NCBI RefSeq assembly: GCF_003289645.1
Contig: NZ_QLYX01000007.1
Coordinates: 62,001 to 126,000 of the forward strand
DNA: 64,000 nucleotides
Direction of reading: 5' to 3'
From: Actinomadura craniellae
Lineage (GTDB): Bacteria; Actinomycetota; Actinomycetes; Streptosporangiales; Streptosporangiaceae
A model generated the notes under the pieces. That model saw only the letters and a list, made by a program, of their open reading frames with translations, searched no databases and had not been told where the DNA came from. Below, piece by piece: positions 29,348 to 38,067 of the stretch. The stretch's first letter is position 1, and each line of letters opens with the position of its first letter. Position numbers and translations under genes: made by a program.

Positions 29348-29997
29348 TGCCGGGATACAGCCCCATCAACAAGAAGATGATCCAGGTGCCGGTCGGGCCC
29401 GGCAGCGAGGTGTTCAGCAAGCGCGGCGCCATGCTCGCCTATGTCGGCCGGGTCTCCTTCGAGCCCACCGCGACCGCGGGCCAGGGCATCGGCGGCGCCC
29501 TCGGCCGGGCCATGGCGGGCGAGCACGCGCCGATGATGCGCGTTACCGGGCAGGGCAGCGTCATGTTCGGGCACGGCGGCATGGAGGTCTCCGTCGTCGA
29601 CCTCGCCGGCGACCAGCTGTTCGTCGAGGCCGACCGGTTGCTCGTCCACGACGCGAGCCTGCAGGTCGGCACGATGTTCATGGGCGAGCAGGGCGGCCTG
29701 AGCGGGATGGTCCGCGGCCAGGTGACCGGGCAGGGCCTGTTCACCTCCACGCTCAGCGGACACGGCTCGGTGGCCCTGCTGTCACACGGCGGCGTCATCG
29801 AGCTGCCGATCAGCCCGCAGCGCCCCGTGCACGTCGATCCGCAGGCGTACGTGGCGCACCGCGGCCAGGTGCAGAACAAGCTGAGCACCGCGCTGGGCTG
29901 GCGCGACATGATGGGCCGGGGCTCCGGCGAGGCCTTCCAGCTCGAACTGAGCGGCAGCGGCGTCGTCTACGTCCAGGCCAGCGAGAGGAAGATCTGA
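29347..29997 (+). CDS. AIM24-family protein, copy 2
   Basis: This 216-residue paralog of the preceding protein has the same order of motifs (GAMLAYVGRVSF, VTGQGSVMFGHGG, LAGDQLFVEADRLLVHD, QAYVAHRGQVQ, GSGEAFQLELSGSGVVYVQ). The two are colinear throughout, indicating tandem duplication and divergence. No signal peptide or membrane segment. Probably translated coupled to copy 1. Confidence 0.88.
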   Translation: MPGYSPINKKMIQVPVGPGSEVFSKRGAMLAYVGRVSFEPTATAGQGIGGALGRAMAGEHAPMMRVTGQGSVMFGHGGMEVSVVDLAGDQLFVEADRLLVHDASLQVGTMFMGEQGGLSGMVRGQVTGQGLFTSTLSGHGSVALLSHGGVIELPISPQRPVHVDPQAYVAHRGQVQNKLSTALGWRDMMGRGSGEAFQLELSGSGVVYVQASERKI

Positions 29998-30001
29998 GGC
30001 C

Positions 30002-30751
30002 GTGAGCATGCAGACGTTCAACCCGGCGACCCTTCCGGCCAACGACAACGTGAACCCCTACGCCTTCTGCGTGGACCTCAACGGCCAGTGGTTCACCCAG
30101 AAGGGCAAGATGATCGCCTACTACGGGCAGATCAGGTTCGAGGCGCTGTCGGCCGGCCCGCTGGACCAGCTGGTCGCGGCCAGCTTCCACTCGCCGCTGT
30201 ACGCGCACGACTGGATCGTGGCCCAGGGGCAGGGCAAGCTGCTGTTGGCCGACCGGGCCTTCGACGTCAACTCCTACGACCTCGACGCGGGCAACCTCAC
30301 CATCCGGGCGGCCAACCTGCTGGCCTTCGAGCCCGGTCTGGAGCTCAAGCAGTCGATCATCCCCGGGTTCCTCACGCTGATCGGCACGGGCCGGTTCGTG
30401 GCCGCCTCCAACGGCCCGGTGCACTTCGTCGAGCCGCCGATCCGGGTGGACCCGCAGGCGCTGCTGGGCTGGGCCGACTGCCCCTCGCCCTGCCACCACT
30501 ACGACCACTCGTACATGCGGGGGGTGCTCGGCGCCGCCCGCATGCTGTTCGGCGTCGGCGGCTCGTCGGGCGAGGAGCACCAGTTCGACTTCACCGGGCA
30601 GGGGACGGTGCTCCTGCAGTCCTCCGAGGTGGTCGCCGACTCCGACACGATGCTGCGGGATCTGGAGGGGCAGATCTCCTCGCTCGGCGCGCCCGGCCTG
30701 ACCCGCCTGCAGAGCGTGATCAGCCAGCGGCTCGCCGCGGAGCGGAGCTAG
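30002..30751 (+). CDS. AIM24-family protein, copy 3
   Basis: This 249-residue, more divergent copy retains KGKMIAYYGQIRFEA, VAQGQGKLLLAD, NLTIRAANLLAFEPG, RVDPQALLGW and GQGTVLLQSS. It differs by an insertion with two Cys and His residues (WADCPSPCHHYDH, about residues 158-170) and a helical C-terminal tail. GTG start at 30002 lies 4 bp after copy 2 with GAGAGGAAG upstream. Its TAG stop overlaps the TAG of the convergent VOC gene in a CTAG tetramer (30748-30751), so no terminator separates them. Confidence 0.85.
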   Translation: MSMQTFNPATLPANDNVNPYAFCVDLNGQWFTQKGKMIAYYGQIRFEALSAGPLDQLVAASFHSPLYAHDWIVAQGQGKLLLADRAFDVNSYDLDAGNLTIRAANLLAFEPGLELKQSIIPGFLTLIGTGRFVAASNGPVHFVEPPIRVDPQALLGWADCPSPCHHYDHSYMRGVLGAARMLFGVGGSSGEEHQFDFTGQGTVLLQSSEVVADSDTMLRDLEGQISSLGAPGLTRLQSVISQRLAAERS

Positions 30752-31560
30752 CGCGGCGGCATGCCGTGCAGGTGCTGGACGACCGAGAAGTTCGCGTCGA
30801 ACGGGTCGGACAGGACGGCCAGCCGGCCGTACGGGCTGTCCCACGGCCCGCGCACCACCGCCCCGTCGCGCTCGACGGCGATGCGCATCGCGGCGTCGAG
30901 GTCGGTGACCTCGAAGTAGATCGTCCAGCGGGACTGGACGGTGTCCGGGACGAGGTGCAGTCCGGCGACGGGAACCCCTCCGTCGAGAAACGTCCAATAG
31001 TCCAGGTCGAGGGCGCCCGCCGGCAGTTCCAGCGGCGTGGTGACGTAGCCGAACACGGAGGTGTAGAACCCGCGTGCGGCGGCGGTGTCGTGGATGAGCA
31101 GCTCGAACCAGGAGGCGGTGCCCGGGCCGGCCCCGGTCTGCACGCCGAGGCGGGTGCGGCCCTGCCACAGCCCGAATTCCGCCCCGACGGAGTCGACCAG
31201 GATCGCCGACCGGCCCAGGTCGGCCAGGTCCGCCGGCTCCGCGGCGACGAGGCCGCCCGCCCGGACGGTGCGCTCGACGGTCCGGTCGCACTCCTCGACG
31301 GCGAAGTACACGTTCCACCAGCCCTCGGTGACGTCCGGTTCGGGATGCTGGGTGATGCTCGCCACCCACTGCCCGCGGTTCAGGAACGACCCGTGTACGC
31401 CCAGGTGCACATCGTGCAGGATCTTGAGCTCCTCGTACTCCCAGCCGAACAGCGCGCCGTAGAACTCCTGGCCGAGCGACAGGTCGGGCACGGTGAGCTT
31501 CGGCCAGTTGGGCCGTCCGCGCACGGCTCCCAGACGCAGCCGTCCCCCGCCTTCGGTCAT
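30748..31560 (-). CDS. VOC (glyoxalase/bleomycin-resistance) superfamily protein
   Basis: This 270-residue protein contains two VOC modules (about residues 18-130 and 140-265), each with the 'FYGALFGWEYEE' or 'FYTSVFGYVTTP' opening typical of the fold and 'WNVYFAVEECDRTVERTVRAGG' / 'WTIYFEVTDLDAAM' closings. Substrate unknown; catalytic metal ligands were not confirmed. The ATG at 31560 has a GGGGAGAAGG ribosome binding site and is preferred to the longer frame. It is convergent with the AIM24 cluster and divergent from the ABC-F gene. Confidence 0.82.
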   Translation of the reverse strand: MTEGGGRLRLGAVRGRPNWPKLTVPDLSLGQEFYGALFGWEYEELKILHDVHLGVHGSFLNRGQWVASITQHPEPDVTEGWWNVYFAVEECDRTVERTVRAGGLVAAEPADLADLGRSAILVDSVGAEFGLWQGRTRLGVQTGAGPGTASWFELLIHDTAAARGFYTSVFGYVTTPLELPAGALDLDYWTFLDGGVPVAGLHLVPDTVQSRWTIYFEVTDLDAAMRIAVERDGAVVRGPWDSPYGRLAVLSDPFDANFSVVQHLHGMPPR

Positions 31561-31650
31561 GGCCCTTCTCCCCGTCCCCGTCGTCCCCTTTTTGGTGTCC
31601 TGCCCGGGTACGCCCGCTCCACGCATGCCGGCCCGCCCGCCGCGGGCCCG

Positions 31651-31677
31651 TACACTGATCGCATGCTCCCGGACTGA
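31651..31677 (+). promoter_or_regulatory. Leaderless promoter with a 4-codon leader ORF upstream of the ABC-F gene
   Basis: TACACT (31651-31656) is followed by 6 nt and an ATG that opens a four-codon frame (Met-Leu-Pro-Asp, then TGA at 31675). The ABC-F start lies 89 bp further on, with a possible GGCGC/GCGCC hairpin between. This could be translational attenuation or a chance ATG at the transcription start. Confidence 0.35.
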
Positions 31678-31766
31678 CAGGCGCCCACAGCGCCCTGCGG
31701 CGGCCCCGCCCGACGCGCCTCGCCTGTCCGGACCGACGAACCCCTCCTCCCGTGGAGCCCGCCACC

Positions 31767-33365
31767 GTGATCATTGCCACTGACGTAGAGCTGCGCGCCG
31801 GTTCCCGGCTGCTGATCGAGGGAGCCGCCTTCCGGGTCAACCCCGGCGACCGGGTCGGCCTCGTCGGCCGTAACGGGGCGGGCAAGACCACCCTGACCAA
31901 GGTGCTGGCCGGTGAGGCCCAGCCGACGGCCGGTGCCGTGACCCGCTCGGGCACCATCGGCTACCTGCCGCAGGACCCGCGGACCGGGGACCTGGAGGTG
32001 CTGGCCCGCGACCGCATCCTGTCGGCCCGCGGGCTGGACGAGGTCATGCGCGACCTGCGCGCCGCCGAGGAGCTGATGGCCACCGCCACCGGTGACCGGC
32101 GAGACCGGGCGGTGCGCCGCTACGGCACCCTGGAGGACCGGTTGCACGTCCTCGGCGGCTATGCGGCCGAGGCGGAGGCCGCGTCGATCGCCTCCAGCCT
32201 GGGCCTGCCGGACCGGGTGCTGGGCCAGCCCCTGGCGACCCTGTCGGGCGGGCAGCGGCGCCGGGTGGAACTCGCCCGCATCCTGTTCTCAAGGGCCGAC
32301 ACGCTGCTGCTGGACGAGCCGACCAACCACCTCGACGCCGACTCCATCACCTGGTTGCGCGACTTCCTGCGCTCGCACCAGGGCGGCCTGGTGGTGATCA
32401 GCCACGATGTGGAGCTGCTGGACGCCGTGGTGAACCGGGTCTTCCACCTGGACGCCAACCGGTGCGTCATCGACCTCTACAACGTCGGCTGGAAGACCTA
32501 CCTGGGCCAGCGTGAGACCGACGAGCGCCGTCGCAAGCGGGAGCACGCCAACGCACAGCGCCAGGCCGCCGCGCTGCTGTCACAGGCCGACAAGATGCGC
32601 GCCAAGGCCACCAAGGCGAAGGCCGCGCAGCAGATGGACCGCCGGGCCAGGCAACTGCTGGCCGGTGCCGAGGGAGCCCGGCAGGCCGACCGGGTGGCCA
32701 AGATCCGGTTCCCCGACCCGGCGCCGTGCGGCCGTACTCCGCTCACCGCAGAGGGTTTGTCGAAATCGTACGGATCTTTGGAGATTTTCACGGATGTCGA
32801 CCTTGCGATCGACCGGGGCAGCCGGGTGGTTGTTTTGGGACTGAACGGCGCGGGGAAGACGACGCTCCTGCGCCTGCTGGGCGGCATCGACAAGCCCGAC
32901 ACGGGTGCGGTCGTGGCGGGACACGGACTGCGGTTGGGCTACTACGCCCAGGAGCACGAGACGCTCGACGTCGGCCGCACCGTGCTGGAGAACATGCGCT
33001 CGGCGGCCCCCGACCTGCCCGAGGTCGAGGTACGCAAGATCCTCGGCTCGTTCCTGTTCTCCGGCGACGACGTCGACAAGCCCGCGGGCGTGCTGTCGGG
33101 CGGGGAGAAGACCCGGCTGGCACTGGCCGCGCTGGTGGTCTCCAGCGCCAACGTGCTGCTGCTGGACGAGCCCACCAACAACCTCGACCCGGCCAGCCGT
33201 GAGGAGATCCTGGCGGCCCTGCGGACCTTCGCCGGAGCCATCGTTCTGGTGACGCACGATGAGGGTGCGGTGCAGGCGCTGCAACCGGAAAGAGTGATTT
33301 TGCTGCCGGATGGTGTTGAAGACATCTGGAGTGACGAGTTTGCCGATCTAGTGGCACTTGCGTGA
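31767..33365 (+). CDS. ABC-F family ATPase
   Basis: This 532-residue protein with two ABC domains and no membrane part acts on ribosomes (translation factor or antibiotic-protection type; which one cannot be told from sequence). Domain 1 has VGRNGAGKTT and LSGGQRRR, LLLDEPTNHLD; domain 2 has GLNGAGKTT, LSGGEKTRLAL and LLLDEPTNNLD. The linker contains an arginine/lysine-rich helix (ERRRKREHANAQRQAA). I chose GTG 31767 because family similarity begins there (VIIATDVELRAG); GTG 31752 adds five residues. Expressed from the leaderless-type promoter with a short uORF at 31651. Confidence 0.92.
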   Translation: MIIATDVELRAGSRLLIEGAAFRVNPGDRVGLVGRNGAGKTTLTKVLAGEAQPTAGAVTRSGTIGYLPQDPRTGDLEVLARDRILSARGLDEVMRDLRAAEELMATATGDRRDRAVRRYGTLEDRLHVLGGYAAEAEAASIASSLGLPDRVLGQPLATLSGGQRRRVELARILFSRADTLLLDEPTNHLDADSITWLRDFLRSHQGGLVVISHDVELLDAVVNRVFHLDANRCVIDLYNVGWKTYLGQRETDERRRKREHANAQRQAAALLSQADKMRAKATKAKAAQQMDRRARQLLAGAEGARQADRVAKIRFPDPAPCGRTPLTAEGLSKSYGSLEIFTDVDLAIDRGSRVVVLGLNGAGKTTLLRLLGGIDKPDTGAVVAGHGLRLGYYAQEHETLDVGRTVLENMRSAAPDLPEVEVRKILGSFLFSGDDVDKPAGVLSGGEKTRLALAALVVSSANVLLLDEPTNNLDPASREEILAALRTFAGAIVLVTHDEGAVQALQPERVILLPDGVEDIWSDEFADLVALA

Positions 33366-33480
33366 CCTGGCGGCCAAGGAAGCAGATCTTTTCTGGTGTA
33401 GTGGGTAGCCGATCCGGCGCGAATGACTGATCATGGGCGGGGATAACGCAGCGGTCACCACATCACTACGGGAGGTACTC

Positions 33481-33693
33481 GTGGCCGAGACCCTCAAGAA
33501 GGGCACCCGCGTGACCGGTGCCGAGCGCGACAAGCTGGCGGCGGAACTCAAGAAGAGGTACGACGACGGCGAGAGCATCCGCGCGCTGGCTGCCGCCACC
33601 GGACGTTCGTACGGCTTCATTCACCGCATCCTCACCGAGTCCGGCGTCAACCTGCGCGGGCGCGGCGGAGCGACCCGCGGCAAGAAGTCCTGA
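33481..33693 (+). CDS. Small helix-turn-helix protein
   Basis: This 70-residue DNA-binding-type protein starts at GTG 33481 after a GGGAGG site; the longer frame starting at 33433 is disfavoured. After a charged N-terminal helix (TGAERDKLAAELKKRYDDG) comes a helix-turn-helix (SIRALAAATGRSYGFIHRIL) and a basic C-terminal tail (NLRGRGGATRGKKS). Very similar small HTH proteins are widespread in actinobacteria; their function is unknown to me. Highly basic with a conserved look, so possibly nucleoid- or cell-differentiation-related. Confidence 0.85.
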   Translation: MAETLKKGTRVTGAERDKLAAELKKRYDDGESIRALAAATGRSYGFIHRILTESGVNLRGRGGATRGKKS

Positions 33694-33821
33694 CCGCCCC
33701 CGCCTGAGCGAAGCACCGCCCGGTTCGTCGGCGCGGCCGGCTCGGTAGGGTCGGGCGCGGCGGCGGGCCGGGCATATCGCCCAGGTCCGCGATGACGCCT
33801 GCGTAGCAGAGGAGGAGCGTC

Positions 33822-34607
33822 ATGGCGGTGGAAGTGGCAGGGGATCTCGCGGCGGAACTCGCCGAGGGCGGGTTGCGGCTGGACGTCGACGGTGCCGTGG
33901 CGACGATCACGCTCGACCGGGCGGAGCGGCGTAACGCCATGACCTTCGCCACCTGGCGAGGGCTGGCCAGGATCGGCGCCGCCCTGCCCGGCGAGGTGCG
34001 CGTGGTGGTCGTGCGCGGTGCCGGGCCGAGCTTTTCGGCCGGCATCGACCTCAGCATGTTCCAGGGCGGCGGTACGGTCGGCCGCGGCGGAGACCGGGCG
34101 GAGACCGAGCGGTCCATCGCGGAGTTCCAGGAGGGCTACACCTGGCTGCGGCGGCCCGAGATCGTGTCGATCGCGGCCGTGCACGGGCATGCCATCGGGG
34201 CGGGTTTCCAACTCGCGCTCTCCTGCGACCTGCGGGTGATCGCCGACGACACGAAGTTCTGTATGAAGGAGCCGGCCCTCGGGCTGGTTCCCGACCTCAC
34301 TGGCACCAAGCCGCTGGTCGACATCGTGGGCCTGCCGCGGGCCATCGAGATCTGCCTGACCGCGCGGACCGTGCACGCCGAGGAGGCGGCCCGGCTGGGG
34401 CTGGCCGAGACGGTCGTGCCGGCCGACCGGCTGGACGCCGCGGTGGCCGAGCTGACCACGGCGCTGCTGGCCGTGAACGCCGATGCCGCGGTGGCCACCA
34501 AACGGCTGCTGTGCGAGGCCCCCGGCAACACGCTGGAGCAGCAGATCGCGGCCGAGCGGCGCGAGCAGGTGGACCGGCTGCGGGCCCTGTTCGGCGCCGG
34601 CGGGTGA
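33822..34607 (+). CDS. Enoyl-CoA hydratase/isomerase family protein
   Basis: This is a 261-residue crotonase-fold protein. The GPSFSAGIDLSMF segment (oxyanion hole, about residues 65-77) and the GHAIGAGFQLALSCDLRV second oxyanion region (about 125-142) are clear. In place of the catalytic glutamate region it has 'KFCMKEPALGLVPDLTG'. Substrate unknown; it is probably a beta-oxidation-type or related isomerase. ATG at 33822 has a GAGGAGGAG site. No partner fatty-acid gene is adjacent. Confidence 0.88.
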   Translation: MAVEVAGDLAAELAEGGLRLDVDGAVATITLDRAERRNAMTFATWRGLARIGAALPGEVRVVVVRGAGPSFSAGIDLSMFQGGGTVGRGGDRAETERSIAEFQEGYTWLRRPEIVSIAAVHGHAIGAGFQLALSCDLRVIADDTKFCMKEPALGLVPDLTGTKPLVDIVGLPRAIEICLTARTVHAEEAARLGLAETVVPADRLDAAVAELTTALLAVNADAAVATKRLLCEAPGNTLEQQIAAERREQVDRLRALFGAGG

Positions 34608-34710
34608 GCGGGTCCGTGCGCTGCCGGTGACCCGGCCTCCTCGTGCGGAATAACCCGCCCGCTTACATGATTACAGTTATGGAGCGGTTCGAGAGCGCGA
34701 GGAGGCCTCC

Positions 34711-36678
34711 GTGGCGATGCCGGGCATGCCGGGCAACGGCTGGCAGGTGATGGCGTCGTTCCGCCGCGACAGCTCCGTCACCCAGCAGAAGCTCAAGCCG
34801 GGGACGGCTCGGCGGATCGCCGGTTACGCCCGCCCGTACGTCCGCGAGCTGGTGCTGTTCCTCGGGCTGAACGCGCTCGCCGCGGCCATCGTCGTCGCCG
34901 GCCCGCTGCTGCTCAAGGCGATCATCGACCGGGGCGTACTGCCGGGCAGCGGCCGGGTGGTGGTCTGGCTGGCGCTCGCCGTGGCCGGCCTGGCGCTGGT
35001 GGAGGCCGTGCTGTCGCTGTTCCAGCGCTGGTACTCCGCCCGGATCGGCGAGGGGCTGATCTACGACCTGCGCACCCAGGTTTTCGACCACGTGCAGCGG
35101 ATGCCGGTGGCGTTCTTCATGCGGGCGCAGACCGGCTCGCTCATCAGCCGGTTGAACAGCGACGTGATCGGGGCACAGCGTGCCCTCACCACCACGCTGT
35201 CCTCGGTGGTCTCCAACGTGATCAGCCTGATCCTGGTGCTCGTCGCGATGATCTGGCTGTCCTGGCAGGTCACGCTCATCGCCCTGGTGCTGCTGCCCAT
35301 CTTCATCATCCCGGCCAAGTGGGTGGGCAAGCGGCTGCAGCGGGTCAGCCGCGAGCAGATGCAGCTCGACGCCGAGATGAGCTCGCTGATGACCGAGCGG
35401 TTCAACGTGGCCGGGGCGATGCTGGCCAAGCTCTACGGGCGGCCGCACGAGGAGTCGCGGGTCTTCTCCGACCGGGCCGGCCGGGTCCGCGACATCGGCG
35501 TGGTGGCCGCCATGTACGGCCGGGTCTTCTTCACCGCGCTGACCCTGGTGGCCGCGCTGGCCACCGCCATGGTCTACGGCGTCGGCGGCCTGCTGGTGGT
35601 GAACGGGAACTTCGAACTGGGCACGCTGGTGGCGCTGGCGGCCCTGCTCACCCGGATGTACGGGCCGCTGACGGCGCTGTCCAACGTGCAGGTGGACGTG
35701 ATGACCGCGCTGGTGAGCTTCGACCGGGTCTTCGAGGTCCTCGACCTGAAGCCGATGGTCGCCGAGCGGCCGGGCGCCGAGCGGCTGCGCGGGACCGGCG
35801 GCGCGCCCGCGATCGAGTTCGACGACGTGACGTTCCGCTACCCGGCCGCCGAGGAGGTGTCGCTGGCGTCGCTGGAGTCGATCGCGCGCACCGACACCGC
35901 CCCGGCGCGCGAAGTGCTGCACGGGGTGGACTTCACCGTGGCCCCCGGCGAGATGGTCGCTCTGGTGGGGCCCTCCGGTGCGGGAAAGTCGACCATTACG
36001 CACCTGGTCTCGCGGCTCTACGACGTCACCGGGGGGACGGTCCGGATCGGCGGCCGGGACGTCCGGGACGTGACGCTCGCGTCGCTGCGGGACGAGGTCG
36101 GCGTGGTCACCCAGGACGCCCACCTCTACCACGACACGATCCGGGCGAACATGCTGTACGCCCGGCCCGACGCCACCGATGAGGAGATCCGCGCCGCGCT
36201 GCGGGCCGCCCAGATCGGGGACCTGGTGGACGCCATGCCCGACGGTCTCGACACGGTGGTGGGCGACCGCGGCTACCGGCTGTCCGGCGGCGAGAAGCAG
36301 CGGCTGGCGCTGGCCAGGCTGCTGCTCAAGGCGCCGTCGGTGGTCGTCCTGGACGAGGCCACGGCCCACCTGGACTCCGAGTCCGAGGCGGCCGTCCAGC
36401 ACGCGCTGCGGACCGCGCTGGCCGGCCGGACCTCGCTGATCATCGCGCACCGGCTGTCCACCGTCCGGGAGGCCGACCAGATCCTGGTGGTGGCCGGCGG
36501 GCGGATCGTGGAGCGCGGCCGGCACGAGGACCTGCTGCTGGCCGGCGGGCTGTACGCGGAGCTGTACCGGACGCAGTTCGCCCCCCAGGCCGGCCGCGGG
36601 CGCGGCGGCTCCATGAACGTCGCGAACGGAGACGGGCCCGGCCAGGCGGCCGAGCCGCTGGGGGCCGACCGGCGCTGA
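34711..36678 (+). CDS. ABC exporter with fused permease and ATPase domains
   Basis: The 655 residues comprise an N-terminal six-helix permease domain (about 40-325) and a C-terminal ATPase (about 370-630) with Walker A GPSGAGKST, LSGGEKQRLALARLLL, VVLDEATAHLD and IIAHRLSTV. This half-transporter type usually dimerises and exports lipids, peptides or drugs. GTG 34711 was chosen after AGGAGG at about 34699; ATG at 34717 is the alternative. The acidic/Gly-rich C-terminal tail is unusual. Substrate unknown. Confidence 0.93.
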   Translation: MAMPGMPGNGWQVMASFRRDSSVTQQKLKPGTARRIAGYARPYVRELVLFLGLNALAAAIVVAGPLLLKAIIDRGVLPGSGRVVVWLALAVAGLALVEAVLSLFQRWYSARIGEGLIYDLRTQVFDHVQRMPVAFFMRAQTGSLISRLNSDVIGAQRALTTTLSSVVSNVISLILVLVAMIWLSWQVTLIALVLLPIFIIPAKWVGKRLQRVSREQMQLDAEMSSLMTERFNVAGAMLAKLYGRPHEESRVFSDRAGRVRDIGVVAAMYGRVFFTALTLVAALATAMVYGVGGLLVVNGNFELGTLVALAALLTRMYGPLTALSNVQVDVMTALVSFDRVFEVLDLKPMVAERPGAERLRGTGGAPAIEFDDVTFRYPAAEEVSLASLESIARTDTAPAREVLHGVDFTVAPGEMVALVGPSGAGKSTITHLVSRLYDVTGGTVRIGGRDVRDVTLASLRDEVGVVTQDAHLYHDTIRANMLYARPDATDEEIRAALRAAQIGDLVDAMPDGLDTVVGDRGYRLSGGEKQRLALARLLLKAPSVVVLDEATAHLDSESEAAVQHALRTALAGRTSLIIAHRLSTVREADQILVVAGGRIVERGRHEDLLLAGGLYAELYRTQFAPQAGRGRGGSMNVANGDGPGQAAEPLGADRR

Positions 36679-36826
36679 CCGGTTCGCCCGAAGATCCGCG
36701 GTTTTGCGGTGGGGGCCCGCCCGATGCGCTTTGCTTGGTGGCGCTCCGGCGGCAACCTGACGGCCACTCGCCGGCGTCACAGTGATCGTGGAGAGGACAC
36801 GATTCCGGCGGGAGAGGTGAACGATC

Positions 36827-36967
36827 GTGCGTATGACCGTCAAGGGCGGGGTGGGCCGCTACACGATGATGTTCCTGGGAATCGGCGCGGCGGGCGTCGC
36901 CATCGGCTGGCTGAGCCCGGAGATGACGGCGATGACGGGAACGTTCCGCCGGCGCGCCGGCTCCTGA
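36827..36967 (+). CDS. Putative small membrane protein (46 aa)
   Basis: A 46-residue frame starting at GTG 36827 (ATG 36833 also in frame) follows a GGGAGAGGTG ribosome-binding-like site. It encodes one hydrophobic segment (about residues 12-27, MMFLGIGAAGVAIGWL) flanked by basic residues and ends in 'RRRAGS'. It is too short for normal gene finders. The hydrophobic helix and RBS support it, but conservation is unknown. It lies between the ABC exporter and the convergent sulfotransferase-like gene. Confidence 0.5.
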   Translation: MRMTVKGGVGRYTMMFLGIGAAGVAIGWLSPEMTAMTGTFRRRAGS

Positions 36968-36985
36968 CCCGGCGCGCGGGGCGGC

Positions 36986-37936
36986 TCAGCCGGAACCGCT
37001 GAGCTCGTAGCCCAGCCGGCGCAGTTCCGTCCCCGCGACTTTCTCGACCTGCCGGACCTGCCGGTGGGTCAGACGGTTGCGCCAGGCGCCCACCGGGCGC
37101 TCCCGGAGCTGTGGTCCACCGGCCCGCACCAGCCCGGTCAGCGCGGTTTTGGACAGGGACGTCCCCAGGTAGGCCGACACGTCGTCGATCACCTGGCGTG
37201 GCCGGGCGATCAGATCCTCGTAGCGCACCGTGTACAGCTGCTCGTCGGGGATCTGGGCGCGCAGCCGGGCGCTCAGCCGGACCGATCCGCGCCAGCGCAG
37301 CGCGCACTTGACCGCCGGCCCCGCGGCCGGCCAGCGGTTCCGCTCGGTGTGGTCCTCGACGCCGAAGAAGGGGTTGGGGAACACCTCGTCCAGGTTGGCG
37401 AACCCGGGCTTGAACCAGGCCAGGCAGCGTTCGTCCGCCAGCATGTCGGAGACCACGTCCCGCCCGTCGCGGATGACCTGGAGCAACTGGGCGTCGGGGA
37501 AGGCGTCCAGCAGCACGTCGGCGCTGTAGAGCAGGTCGGGGGAGGCGTCGGCGTACCGCAGGTCCCCGGTGGCGGTCTCGTCGGGTCCGGCGCAGGGGGC
37601 GGGGTCGGCGCCGGGCACCGGCTCCAGCCCGCCGGCCGTCCGGCACTCGGCGGGACATTCGGCGCAGCCGCGTGCGGTGATCTGCCAGGCCGAGGCGTAG
37701 GCGTCGCGCAGCACCCGGGCCGCCCCGCGCTCACGCTCCGTGGCGATCGAGGGGCGCCGGGCGAAGGCGTACGTCACCCGCAGCAGTCCGGGACGGCCCA
37801 TCGTCAGATGGAATCCGGCGGACCGTTTGACGAGGCGGGCGAGCAGGTCCGTGCCGGAGTGGGGGGCTCCCAGGAGGAACACCGGCCGGCGGACCTTGGC
37901 GCCATTGATCACCAGGATGTGCGGCTTGGAACTCAT
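36986..37936 (-). CDS. Sulfotransferase-like protein with a Cys cluster
   Basis: This 316-residue protein has the N-terminal nucleotide-binding loop of PAPS-dependent sulfotransferases (LLGAPHSGTDLLARL, about residues 21-35) and family segments 'AQLLQVIRDGRDVVSDMLAD', 'YTVRYEDLIARPRQVI' and 'GAWRNRL', typical of the 3'-phosphate-binding and dimer regions. Unusually, an insertion with cysteines at about residues 91, 94, 98 and 115 (CAECPAEC...C) suggests a metal or Fe-S site or disulfides. Substrate unknown. ATG 37936 with a GGGGAG site is favoured over the longer frame starting at 38014. Divergent from the sirtuin gene. Confidence 0.78.
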   Translation of the reverse strand: MSSKPHILVINGAKVRRPVFLLGAPHSGTDLLARLVKRSAGFHLTMGRPGLLRVTYAFARRPSIATERERGAARVLRDAYASAWQITARGCAECPAECRTAGGLEPVPGADPAPCAGPDETATGDLRYADASPDLLYSADVLLDAFPDAQLLQVIRDGRDVVSDMLADERCLAWFKPGFANLDEVFPNPFFGVEDHTERNRWPAAGPAVKCALRWRGSVRLSARLRAQIPDEQLYTVRYEDLIARPRQVIDDVSAYLGTSLSKTALTGLVRAGGPQLRERPVGAWRNRLTHRQVRQVEKVAGTELRRLGYELSGSG

Positions 37937-38055
37937 AGATCTCCCCAGTGTGGCACCAGGCGCGGGGTGCCGGTGGCCGGGGCGCTCTCCGGTGATCAGG
38001 TGGTTATCAAGCAAAAAGCAGTGGATATGTCCGGGCGAAACAGGCGCGGATTGCC

Positions 38056-38067
38056 TAGCCTGAACCC
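38056..38067 (+). promoter_or_regulatory. Leaderless promoter -10 for the sirtuin gene
   Basis: TAGCCT at 38056-38061, 6 nt, then ATG at 38068. No ribosome binding site. Same geometry as the prsW-like, ctaA and selD genes. Confidence 0.5.
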
